NCBI GenBank assembly: GCA_002633005.1
Contig: NMRA01000218.1
Span: 509,639-573,638, forward strand
DNA from: Phoronis australis
Taxonomy: Eukaryota > Phoronida > Phoronidae
DNA length: 64,000 nucleotides
Direction: 5' to 3'
Shown: positions 35,355 through 48,300 of the stretch, piece after piece
How positions within the stretch are numbered: position 1 is the stretch's first letter
How the letters are laid out: the number at the start of each line of letters is the position of its first letter
Made by a program: the position numbers and the translations under genes
The notes under the pieces: generated by a model
Databases searched by the model: none
What the model was told of the DNA's origin: nothing
What the model saw: the letters and a program-made list of their open reading frames with translations, nothing else

Positions 35355-35727
35355 AGCTGCATGAACCGGTTCCTAATAGGGAGTCGGCTAAGTTTTTTAC
35401 TGTGTGTTTGTGAACTTGTGAAAATGTATTGATTGCACTTGCTTATGCCAGTTTTTGGCTTTGATACAAATCAAGAGTGAACTCTATGTTGAATTCTCAT
35501 TATTGAAAATAAATAGGGATCTTTTCATGCATTCCCCAATTTAAAGAATGAGTCCCTATTCATTTTCACTGAACTCTGGGCTCAGTTTTTAATTATATTA
35601 TTAGAAAATGTCAGTCAAAAAAGAGCTCATAATAAAGATGAAATGATAGAAAAAGATTACATTTGTGAGTAAATAAAGATACAAATACGCCAATATTTAG
35701 GGAACATAGTCGAGTCCCTATTTGGCA
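35355..35727. mobile_element. GGTTGCATGAAAC MITE, copy 3 (decayed)
   Basis: It starts GCTGCATGAACCGGTTCC then TAATAGGGAGTCGGCTAAG and ends GGGAACATAGTCGAGTCCC then TATTTGG. Interior words such as CAGTTTTTAATTATATTATT match copies 1 and 2. It is the most diverged of the three, with a damaged right end. Confidence 0.65.
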
Positions 35728-36231
35728 AATCCGTGTTGCTGAAAGAAGAATATTGAGTACAGGTCACGCTCAGGTGGATACATACGACCCACTGGGGGGG
35801 TCAACCAGTTGGGCGAGTTAATTTTAGTTTGATGTTAATTGTTATGTAGTGGGGATGCCGTACTAGTAGGCATTCCGATGGTCATCTTGTGATGGAGCTG
35901 TGTGGTAAAACGATTTACTTGTAGATTGGCAAAATAAAGTTTACTAAAAAGGAGTAAACGTTACGAATGGAAAAACCTGTGAATAATAGGTCGGATATAA
36001 GCACTTTGCCAAAACTGTAATTATCTCCCTTTCATATTTTGCCCTATATAGGTTATTTGACCAAAAAAGTTGTCACATTGACAGAAAGTGTGGCTGTCAA
36101 TGGACGATTTTTAACATGTGGCCATTAAGTAAATTGTGGTAATCATCGATGTTATAAAAGTTGATATGTGCTTTTGTACACACTCTCTCTTGAATAATCA
36201 TCCAATCTTGTCTTTTGCAGCGTTTTTCTAG

Positions 36232-36321
36232 ATGTCTGTCCAAATAGATGTGATATTCCGTTGGGCTAGAACTATTCCTACAAGAGTGGGTGTTATTTAT
36301 TTACGAGCGCCGTTCCTGAAG
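36232..36321 (+). CDS. First coding exon of the coiled-coil gene (predicted)
   Basis: It follows an acceptor (TCTTTTGCAG at 36220). An in-frame TAG lies immediately before the ATG, so translation must start here if the frame is right. It encodes MSVQIDVIFRWARTIPTRVG and VIYLRAPFLK, then donor GTAACG in phase 0. The ATG context is weak. Support comes from the clean join to the next exon. Confidence 0.5.
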
Positions 36322-39300
36322 GTAACGTTACTGTGAACTAATCAGGTTGTTTGGCTTCTATGCTCATTTCTGTTAATTTTGTACACTGCTGGTAAATTTA
36401 AATTGACTTCTTGACCACGTTTTGATTATTAATATGGTTTGATACCAATTGTTATTATAAGCTTTGGGACTTATGAAATGGCACAGCCTGCATAGATGTA
36501 CATTGTGTACATACCAGGATTTTCCGTAGATAAGCCCACCCGATGAAATGCCTATGGGTGTTTATTCGGAAAATTATGCGGAATACCCGCCCATGGGCGT
36601 TTATTTGGTGTTACGACTTGTGGTGTCAAGTGTCTAGACAGTGGGACGTTTATTTGGAAACTTTCCTCTTAAAAGTCCACTCAGCGTCAACTTTTTGTCA
36701 CAAATTCAGTTTTGTGGAGCATTTATCATTTATAAAAACGAACAAGGTGTTGGCGAACTTTGCATTTATTAACATAAAATTTAAAAACTTTTTTAAGTAA
36801 GAGTGTCAAAGTCAGCAAAACTGTTGGCGAACTATGCATTTGTTAAGAAAAAATATTAAAAACGCAGGTTTAGGAAAAGAGTGTTAAGTCAAGCAAAACT
36901 ATGACTTTCCGTTTACATGCCCCCTTTTCTGAATAAACGCCCGAGCATTTATTTGGTGTCGCTAAAACGCTTGAAAATTTTCATTTTGCGAATGCAAACC
37001 CATGGGCGTATCTATGGAAATTACCGGTAACATGAAATTACCTTCATCTGTATGGAGATGAGGGTAACAAGTGCTGAACAAGAATACTTCAGAAGCCAAA
37101 TAGCATTTAGTCACCATGGAGATGGTGGAGTGGCTAGGTATTATTTCTTCTTTTGAATCGAATGCTACTTGGTGTCAACAAACAGAAAATGATTTCTTGT
37201 TTCTAGAACGCCTTGCCAATGTTATACCGATTGTTGACACTTTATCATGAGCAAATAAATCTGACTATGCAAGTTTGGTATCTCTGATTAGATAGCTTTT
37301 GGAGTGGATGTGTCCCTTGTATAGTGAGACATCTTCCTACAGGTGAAAACCCTGACACTTGCATTTGTCGTATTTGGAACAGCGTCCACACTGCGAATAG
37401 ATATGTAGACAGATCACAGTAGACAGAGTCCTTTAATATCAGCAACATCGATCTAACTTCTTTTGTGTGGAGCAGGGTAATTACCGCATTAGCAATGACT
37501 TTAGAGTAGCAAAATACTGGGTGAATGTAGACTAAAACTGAGGATTTTTCGATTTGTTTGGCTTCTCAAATGGAATTACCATGAAAAGTTACGTTGGATT
37601 AATTTTTTTGAGGGAGAAATATGATAAATAGCTAAAAATTATGTCATCGTTTTCGTTTTGTTGACCAAGAGACATAACCAAGATACATAGCTGTTTGATG
37701 ACTCTGGAGTTGAAATTGGAGGGGTGGGGGGGGGGGTATTTTATTTGTAATGTTCTTGCAATCCTTCTTATCATTCCCTCATTGTTTTTCAGCCATTTCC
37801 TGTTCCTCTTCACTGGAACAAAGCGCTTGAGGTCTACGAGTCTGCTGAAGTGTCTGCCCCTCAAGGCACCCACCTAGCTGAGCTTGATATTGACGGTTGT
37901 GTCTACCAGCTGGATGCCTTCGAAGTGCACTCGTTCACCTTTCAAGTAGAGCTAGTCATATTGGACGATAGGGAATACAGAGAACTCAGTCCATCTGGTA
38001 AGATCGGATGCTGAGGCATTTGTTTCGCGAAAAGTCATAAATTTGGTCTTTCGCTCCCCAGTCACAAAAGTGCTTTGATGTGCAAAAAGTTCAGTTCTGA
38101 GAAAGTGCAGTAGTGATACACTTGGTGATTGAACTTTTTTCTTTGAATCATTTTTATTGGCTATCGCATCAATGCTATCAGCTTTATTTCGTTGTGAACA
38201 GGCTCCAATATAGTGCTTTGAATTCGATTTTCAACAAAGATGGCGTATGCTGTTAAGTTGGTTGCTCAGCCTCCCCACATGATTATTGACAGGTGTATGT
38301 TTATATAATTTGTTTGTTAAAGCAAATTCTTTTTTCAGATGAAAGTGCGAAAAATATAACACAAATAAACAATTAGAAACTTAAATCATTTCCCATCAGA
38401 TTTACTATTCAAATGATGATCAATTTGGTAACTTTTATTGCTTTTTATTTCTTTGATTTTTCTTCTTATGTTTAAAGTTACAAGCTTAAGAAATGCTTCC
38501 ATGTTCCAGAGGTACATTTGAACCATGTGTTGTGTCCTGTGTTGTGAGCAATTTGACGTTAAGCAGAAATCTTTTTGCGTTTCTCATCTCTTATTTATAT
38601 CCGAATGAAACTATATATAACGTCTAATTCATGTCGAAATTAAAAAGATCGATCACAACCGCAACCAGACGGGTCGCATTCCATTGTTTTATGTTATAAC
38701 TTTCAAAATTCCTATGTATTTTGTGCCTTTCACAGTTGTCGCCTGGTATTAGCTGTAGTTATAGTACTCTATCATGCTCAGGGGTATGCCTGTGTTGACT
38801 TGTCACCTTGGTTCATTCATACATTCTTATGAATGCTCTATCTATCACCAGTAATAGGCTCATTACTGGCTTGTGTGATTAATGACTTTGTTTGCTTTGG
38901 CTTAGAAATAACTCCTCAACCCCAATGCTTGGGGGGGGTTGTGATAAGGTCGTAGATTCGCCAAAAACAACTCGCTTTTCAGCCAATGTTCAACTGCATC
39001 CTAGTCTTGAAAGGTTTTAACTTTTTCCACAAATTTTCTCCTTATGTTTAATTTCCTTAATTCTGTTCGTTTCTGATTTCCATGAAAGAATATATATGCA
39101 GAAAAGGAGGAGACTACTTGACTGTTTTTGGGGGGGTTTTGGGGGAGGTGCAGGTAGGAAATGTGGACGCCCACAAGTTTAGGCTGTACACTTGGAAGAG
39201 AGTTCATTTGTTGGAAGCTTCCGTTCAAGAAGTCGTCCTTCTATTGAGTCTTGTTCTAGAAATGTCATCCTTTTGTTCCTGTAAGTCAAAATAGTAGAAA

Positions 39301-42300
39301 ATTTATTTGAGACCAAAACTCCATAAAATATTAAATTGGATGAATATAAAAGAACGAGTTGTATAGGATGCAATAACTCTGAGAGACGAAGATCAGGTCT
39401 AAGAACAACATAATTACATGAAATAATAGATATTAAATAATTATAATCATTGTTTAGTGAGATTTAAAACGGACAATCACCGCACAAATGAAAAAATTTG
39501 TGTTCACTCGACGTTTCGTCTCATCATCACACATCATCAGGATACATGTAATAATACAACAAGTGTCAAATACCAGTCAAGTCACATCCATGTAGTGAAG
39601 TAAGAGTAGCAAGAGATCTATAGTAAGTAGGTCATCACCATAGTTGTAGCGTCACTGAGCTCTTTACAAGGGTTGGAATTTTCTGCGGAAACGCAGATTT
39701 CCGCTTTTTTCAAATGTTCTGTCCGTGTATTTTATTATATTTCCGCGTAAAAAAATCGGATTTGATGTAAAATTTCCGCGGCAAAGTCATTTCTTACCGT
39801 GGCGTTGCCGACAATTTTTACCTTGAAAAGCGGAAGTTTGTTTTTTATGTTTCGGAGGAACGTAAATTGTCAACATTGCCGGGGCATCTGGGATAGCGTG
39901 GTGGATTTTTCAATGGCGACTCGTGTGATTGTAAACCGCGGTGACAAATACTACGGTAAGACTCTGTGCAGCCAAAAATGCGTGGTGTTGGGAGTGGACG
40001 GACGAGCTAAAAAGCTAAAAAGACGCAGACGCACGGTTCTGGAGACGGTACCGTTTTTTTTTTTTAGTCCTCCCGATTTTTGTATGCAACAAAAGGTCTC
40101 GAGGCTGGGGAGTGCGCTTCGGGGTGTAAAAGTTTCCGCGTTTTCCGTCATCGGTCATTCCAAGCCCTGGACTAAAAGTTTCCGCGTTTTTTGCCATTGG
40201 TCATTCCAAGCCCTGTCTTTAATAAGGAATTCAATCTGAAATAACACCCACACATGCATATCAGTGACGTGTCCCTATACACCTTTTATAGGCACACCCC
40301 CTTGTGGCTGTCATGCTGTGATACTTATTGATTTTTCCACCTGCTGTTGGTGGTAACTAGGTAAATTCCACTTATTAGAAAAACTTCAGATCGGAGGGAA
40401 TGTGTCATTTGCATTTCAATTTCAATTTAAATTGGATTCACAGTTACGCTCATTGGTTATTTGACAGCTGTTTAAATTTTCTTTTAAACTGTTTATTGAA
40501 TTTGGATACTGTGTTATAATTTTTCTTTATTAGTGAATCAAAATTTGAAAGCGAGTTATACGTTGCCGTGTTTTAAGAAGAATAGCGACCAAATACAAGA
40601 TATCGTTTATAAAAGTATGGTACAGATGCTTATAAAGTCTTGTAAAAAGTATGTCATACCACTTGAGATTAAATACTTCAGAGCAGAAAAGTTCTTTGTG
40701 TTGCAGTTTTGTTGTGCTGAGACTCTGGACTTTCAAATTATAAAGTCCACCACTGAATGTTCGGCTAAGCCATAAAATGCGTTTGTGAATGGAAACTTGG
40801 CAATATTTCCAGTGCTTGACTCCATACATAAATATTACTTGATTTTCAACATTCTGCCTCTAATGGTCGTTATTGGCCAATACTTATAGTATTTTAACAG
40901 TCTGCACATACTTTCTGTTCAGTCTACTTAGGTTCACGACTTTATGATGATTGTAGGAAACAGTTTGTTTCTTTCTGTTGAGATGTTACCGAGTGCATTT
41001 TGCAAGTATTACATTCCTTTCGGCTAGTAAGTATTCTGAGGTACTGAACAGCAGGTTAAAATATTTTAAATATTTTAGCAAGTTCAAGTACGGAGTTAAG
41101 ACATGGAACTTTTAATATTTTTTGTCACTATGCTAAAGTCAGTTATGGGTTGAATTGGTTCCCATGTTTTTATGATATAGTGTCTAGCTATAATAATTTT
41201 ACTTGCACTTTTTAATTGCTGAAAATCGTTATCTCGTCTGGACAATGCAGTGTCCTTTCCGGTAAGAGCAATGCATCTTGGTTAATGCTCTCGCGTGTAC
41301 CTTTTCTTTTCCTGTGAATTATCTTTTTCTCAGAAAGTCCTAACAGGTGTCACTGATGTGGCTGTGTGAGCAATGGCTGTATACGAGGATGAAGCAGTTT
41401 GTTCATTGTTGTCTGTATGTTCGTCCAGTCCGGCCTCTGGGGCTTAAAGGAATAATCAAACCAACAGGCAGTTGAAACATTAGTTTTATACAATAAGTTG
41501 CTAACAAATCATCTGAAGTTGAAGTTAGGACCCACAGCCCATTCACTGCAGATGGAGTGGCAGCTAATTCTTGTTCTGCTACCCCAGACAAACACAATTG
41601 AAAACCACTGATTGTTTTAGAGAAGAAAAATACAAATGTGAATTCCATGGATCGGAAAGAAATGTATACGCCATTGGGAAAAAATTCTCCATAGACCCAT
41701 CTGAATGGGCCTGTACAAATCCATTTCACATCAAGTTATGGAAATAATGTGGTAGGGACTAATTTCTGTTAAAATTCCCAATTTTCAAAAGCCTAAATTG
41801 TTTTGGCATTTAGTTTGATCACAGCTGTTCTACATAAGCCATGATGTCACTGAACTGAAAGTCATTTTTGTCTTGAAATTTAATAGAAGTATAAAATATC
41901 CTTGTCTACCTTGTTGAAGAATGTTTATCAACTCATAGTATAGGAAGAACTACTCAATAGTTAGGGAAGATTTAGGGATTCTATAAATGACTTTGAGCTT
42001 TGTTTATCATGTTTCCAACTTACTTCAATGCTATTTTGTAATTATTAATAAAATTTTAGCCGATTGTTGCAGCACCTTTTTTTCTTGGAACGAGGCCAAT
42101 GCTTAACAGATTGTCGGTCAATGTGAAATCTTGAACACCCCGAGGACCTGGGTTGAATATGAATCTAGAATTCACAGCAATCTGATGAATTTTTATATCC
42201 ATTACTATGGCCGCTTTATTCCCTCTGGGGAGTGTGGATAAAATGGGAGTGCTTAATATTAAGGTTAATTGTGTTGTCAATGTTCTCAGCAGGTGTCCCC

Positions 42301-45300
42301 GTCAATAACTTGCTAGGCCAATGCTTGTTTGCTTCAATTATTCACCAATCCTCGTCTGTTAGCATTTCATTTCATTTAATATGTCATCAATCCTTCAATT
42401 TGAAAAGTTTCCTTGCCATTGCAATGCTGAATCAGTGCCGCCAAAATTAAAACTGCATTCCGCCATGTTTAGTTAGCTGATAAACCAAGAATATCAAATT
42501 AGACCCTCTATTCTCATAAAATGAGTCTTGTAATACGGTACTCGGCCCTCTATTCTCATAAAATCAGTCTTGAAATACCTTGCTCGTGCAGGTTACCGCC
42601 CATGGTTGGCTGATCGCCCACTCCTGAAATATTCTATTTTTCATTTTTAAGTGTCCATGCTCGTCTTACTGTTATACTGACCACCCCCAATTTTTCATGA
42701 TCGAGACTTCTTTAAAAGTGTGTTTTTATGAATGTTCGTCTCGTGTTCAGTGCTGTGATAAGAATGTGTTTCGTTACCAACAAGAACATGGAAACCATCA
42801 TCAACTCAAGGAAGCGCTTGAGAGTTTGTTGAGGTTGATCATCCCTAAAATTTTTGGATTCGAAACTGACCATGAAGAAGTTGCCTATAACTTGAGTTGC
42901 TGGCTCATTTGGCAACGATCAAATGAGCGTTTGGTTAAGAATTCAACATTTGACAGCTAAACAGTGATGAAATACAGCGCTTTAAATGATTAAATTCAAT
43001 GTTAGTTGCCTTTGGAAAACTCCAGTTAAGGTTGACGTGTCTTAACACTACTAGCGATTTAAGTTTGTGGAAAAAAGTCTTGAAATAAAACTGCCCATGC
43101 CAGCACTCCCAACTGCCTTGACTTCAAACTTTCTAATGGGAAGAGAGCCTGCATACTTGCCTCCTGCTTTCAGCTCTGCAGTATTTGTTCAATTAAGAAG
43201 TTATACCTGCAGGTGAAATTTAATCAGCATTAGAAACCATGCTGATAATGTAATGTGGCGATTAATTGGGATTACAGGTGTGTAAGATTGGTCCAATATC
43301 CATTTTCTGATGTAATGGGGGACTTAGTGGTGCTTTATCTCTAGATGGCTCAGGGACTGAGCACTAGAAAATAAAGCGCAACGGCATCTCCAGTTCACTC
43401 CTGTGATTCGTATGGAGATTTAGGTTTGTTGGATTTGATTGAGCTTCTTCATAAAGTCTTTGCCACCGTCATAGTGCCAAATAGCAACTGTTTTTCCATG
43501 GCGATATTCAGATGATTTGTGGGGAATATTGCAAAATTATCTGCGTGCTGCTCAAATTACGGTGTGTCCCAGTTACCTTAGCGCGTCTTAATTGTTCTCC
43601 AAACTATACAATTTGGGTCAAGATACAGTCAATGTTATGTTCTCACAACTCTACTTATATGTCAGGTGTTAGCCGTTGTTGATTCAAGTCAAAAAACATG
43701 AGTCACTTCCCCAGATGTGCTATGTTTTTGTCACCCACTGTTTGTTAGCGGAAAATTCCCGTGCTCTCCCGCTCATTACTGAAGGAGACATGAAATGATT
43801 CTTTTGGCTCGTGCATATTCTCTTAAAGTGTACAATGAGCTATACAATTCATCTCACTAGATGGCAGTCGTGGGTAGAAAATGGTGAAAGCATTTGCATG
43901 ATTAGCGCACAGTCGTACGCGTAATGTTTGATTTGAAAAAGTTGAAGATGCGGTGCGTAAAAATCTTGGTCATGGTACTTGAGTACTGGGTTTGGTCAGT
44001 CCATTCTAGACAGTAAGTCGGTCACTGCATTGTACGTCTACAACCCACTATTGTTTCATTTGAGTTCTGCATGTGTCTGCTCATTGAGCGTTGGCTTAAC
44101 GCCCACCCTCTGATTTTCTGCAATTCCTCAATAACCTTCGTGAGTACTGTAGTAAACTTCCCACAGTTTGTTTGTTGGGCATGTAGTCAATATCTTGACT
44201 TGTGACTGAGCTAGGGCAGTGATTTTCTGTTCTAGGGAGAGAGAGCCATGTCTTGCTAAGCATACTCGTCAGTGCGTCAACGCACAGACTCGGCTGACTA
44301 ATTATCCACATCTATTCTTCAGTGACAGTTTTTCTGATAAATCACTGTTCAGGGCTCGGCGCATATCTTATCGACATTTCACAAAATGCAACCTTGTAAA
44401 ATAAGAAACTTACCAAAACAAGGAACCCTATTATACCATGGTGCAAAAGACCTAGTAGTCCCCTACACAAGCGATGCATAGTTTGGCAACAGTCAATGAT
44501 GTGCGGGAACATCGCCAATCGCCTGAATGTTTTTTTTTAGTCAAGCAGCGTATGTTCAGTTATGTTCTCCATAACGATCGATTTATTCCTTGGTCCCAGC
44601 ACCCGCACACGCTCATGCCTCCTGCCTGAGGGTAACCAGGCGATTGGTGCACATTGTAGACCTAGGTCATGAATGGGGACCTTCTGGTTTCTGCCAATTA
44701 ATTCTGACTTTCGTCTGTTTATTTCTGCATTTTTATCAGGTCGCCAACAAAAACTGAGGTCCCTATAGCCCTGTTGCATCCCCTCAGGTATCTATTACTC
44801 AAATTCATAATCATGCTTTAATTTGTTTTCTGATCTAAAGATTGTCGTTAAGTCCACCCTTCACAAAGTACTTAATTGTTCGAATCTGGTGCACAGGCTA
44901 AGTTGTGCAACACAAGACAAGCAATAGCCATAGACACCTTGGCAGTCTTCACAATAGGGCGCAGCACAGGTTACTCAATGATTGACACTTTTATTGTCCT
45001 GTATTTGTATTGGATGCCTCACAGTGCAGTGAGGGTATTTCACACACATTCTCTTGGTCCCATTATGGAATGATTTGCTCAGCAGGGCATAACAATACTG
45101 AGACCTTGTGGCAGGATTCACTGAGTTCTTGTCAACTAATTGTTAGCAGGACCACTTAGATCCTGCAGTTTGAACTCAAGACCTGGCCCACCTTATCAGG
45201 AGGTATCCTAGAACCAACATATTCATAACAGACAAACTTGTGTAGGGTAACAAGTGGCTGTTTAATTTGAATGATAAGGACTTCGATAACCACCTAACTT

Positions 45301-48300
45301 GACTGCATTAGGAGGATTAGCTAGACACAGGTAGGTTCATTAAGGTATGGATTATAGTTGAACTTTGAGAACTTTCTCAATAACGGTTGGACAGGTATTT
45401 GGTTAAATTTCAATCAAGTGCGCCTGCTTGCAAGATGAGTCGTTCTTTAGATTTAAAGGGTGGTTGAATTATGATTTGAAGCTGCGAGCCATTACTTGTA
45501 GTAGGTGGTGATTTTCAGATGGACTTGCTGTGTGTTTAGGTAAACTAACATAGATGCTGGTACAGCCATGAACATGTCAGTTAAAGGTGACCCATTTGTG
45601 TCCTGGAAGATCTTAAAATGTTAATGGCCATATGTGTCAAGGAAAGGTTTGCTATTTCCTGCCATGTGGAGATATATCTGTTCAGTATGTCTAATTTACT
45701 CTCAATACACAATACGTCCTGTTGAAGTGCTGAATAAGCATCCTTTCAGAGGTTTGTATTAAGTACGCACTTTTGATTCATTCAGTTTGAAGAACTAGAA
45801 TCTTTATCAAAAGGTATATGATCTGCCTTTCACAATGTTAAACAAATGCAGGTGGCCTGATGATTTTTACAGCACACCGAACATGCTTCGGCCATTCACT
45901 GATGTCGACTTACAGATTTTTATTTCAAGTGCACTTTATAGTAATAGGCTGCATTCTCGTTATCCCTGAAAATTTTCAGGAATCTTTTTACAGTCATTTT
46001 TCCACTAATCTGTTGACAGAACGTGTTTCCACGCAATCAATTAATTTGGGCAACTTATGTTGCCCCTGTTGGCAGACTTTGAAAATGTCATTTTCTGACA
46101 TGTCCAACTACTGTGAACTGATAATTAATTGGCCAAGGCTTGATTAGCGCTGCCCATGATTTGAAAATTGGCGGAAACAATTCGGTGCATATTTCAAGCA
46201 AATTTTTATTTGGAAAAAATTTTGCATTGAGACATGATTTTTTTCGGGAATCTGAGTTCTACCAAATTCCACTGGATTAATATGGGGGGATTGTATATGA
46301 CTTGTGTCGTTCGTTGATTCACATCCTGATCCTTTCGTAGTGTCGTAAAACCAGTGGTGCTGATGGCAAGCTACTGTATTGACTGGTCATTCACAAATGA
46401 GTTACGGGGTGAATTCCAATTCCTGTTAATAGGGGCGACATAAATTTCAGGTACTTATGAATGAATCATTTGGGGACTTAAGTGTGTGCATAATTAATCT
46501 GGTGTATTTCTTTCTTGGAACATTTCTGGGATATCAAAAAACATGTGAACGGCTTTAAGGTGACAGGGTGATAATAAATTTTATACACAAAGGGTAGAGC
46601 AATATGCGACTTGTATGCCTACAGCAGTGTGGTTTTAACTGACAAGACATCGTGGAATTTTAATTAACCTTTTCTAAGTTGAGGGTACTAACAGCAAATT
46701 TATTTTTCCATACAGTAATTTTATTTTCTTGGGATTATTTCTAGCAACTACTGTAAATATTAAAATTTATTTGCCGTTTTTCATTCTGATGCAAACAGAG
46801 TTTTACTCAATGACTTGCAATCAGGCCATCTTGTAGTGGGCGCCCCAAGCATCTCAACGAACACCCTTTAGTGCTGTCTGCACACAGCCTTACACTAGAA
46901 CAAGTTACTCCTGGAACTAGCTGTGGCTAGATTTAGACGCTGTGTGGACGCCATTTAAAGCAGTGCAACTTACCCCACTTGTGACAACTTGCTCCATCTT
47001 ATCGAGGTAGAGTAACGTGTTCTATGGGAACTTGCACCACTTCAAATTGCTGTGTGGCCGCAACACTTACCTGGGGTAAGGCGGATGGAATTATCAGCTG
47101 TTGTTACATAACAACGGGTCTTCTTTTAAGCATACCGTATTCTCCTGTTAAGCATAGAACAACAACTTCCGCCTTGCGCTAGTTATCGGATGTGTGTGTG
47201 TGTGTGTGTGTGTGTGCGTGCGAGCGTGCGTGTGTGAACACTCCACTTAAGTGGGGTAGGTTGCACAAGTGCAAGTTGTTCTAGAGGGTAAGTCTGTGTG
47301 GATGGGACTTCACTCAAATTTAGACATACTAGCTGGGATGCCCTAGTCAGTATTTGGATGCCAAGTCAAGGTTGAAAGCACTGGTGTCTTAATTAATAGC
47401 AGTCGGTGGAGCTCATTGGCTTGTACAGAATGAAAAGGTATAGTTGACACATGATAACCTTTATTGTAGTCCCACGTCTCCATAGTAACATGACATGCTA
47501 ACAACAATTTGAGGAAGGTTCATCAAAATGCAGTCGTTCATCTTTGGTCATAATTGCTCCAAGAAACTCATTTTGGACACGTTATTTTTGAAATCTGGTA
47601 TGCACACTTAGTTGCAATGGAAACATGAAAAATTGAAAAGCTGAATGAGTTACGGTGTTATTCACTTGTGAGCCTTGACTCAGAAGTGTGAGTTACAGTG
47701 TTATTGACTTGTGAGCCCCGACTCAGAAGTGTGTTGGCAGCCCTTCATTTCGAAAACTAGGTCAACCATGCGTTGCGTTTTTCCACCTCTACCAATGAAG
47801 AGCGATGATTTCGAGATGTGGGAATTACTAATTGATAGTTTCTTGTCATGGGAGAGACGTTCTGTTTGAGGACCAACGTAAGCTGCAGGCAAAGGTCGCC
47901 GATTTAACTAGATATTGTAATACTTCCCCAGTCCTTTCAGACAGCACTTAAAAGTCCATCCAATGTCCAAAGAGGTTATCTCATGTTGTGTGTTTAGTTT
48001 AACTTCTTGAACCTGTTGTATTTATCCATTTCGATTGCTAATGCTTGTCACAGTAGGTGTATTCCAAGTGTTTGTAAAGTGACGTCCCTATTGTTGGGAA
48101 GGTGTTGAAGACCTTCTCCAGGTCTGTAAAGACTGTGTATGTGTTTGCATACACTCACTTCAGAACGGTTTTGTGACTTTCAAAGTCCCATTAATGGCGG
48201 TTCTGAGTTATCTGCTTATAAGCTCTAAAAATCCCATACCACGGGTGTTCCTTCTGTTGCATCGGTGTAGTGGGTGGGGGAGGGGGGTTTCACACGTTTT

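Noticed and set aside
39482-39552. Hammerhead-ribozyme-like boxes on the minus strand (CTGATGA ... CGAAACGTC)
   Set aside because: The two core boxes are present 16 bases apart, but the bases between do not form stem II (the first pair would be U-C) and no clear stem III partner was found. It may be a fragment of a retroelement that uses this motif; not enough to call.
39799-40239. 146-codon open frame
   Set aside because: It lies across the CAAGGG/CCCTG element and runs past its right end, includes the internal repeats, and shows no protein motif.
42697-42960. 87-codon + frame with a helix-like stretch
   Set aside because: No acceptor or donor in phase and no recognisable domain; not used by the coiled-coil gene model.
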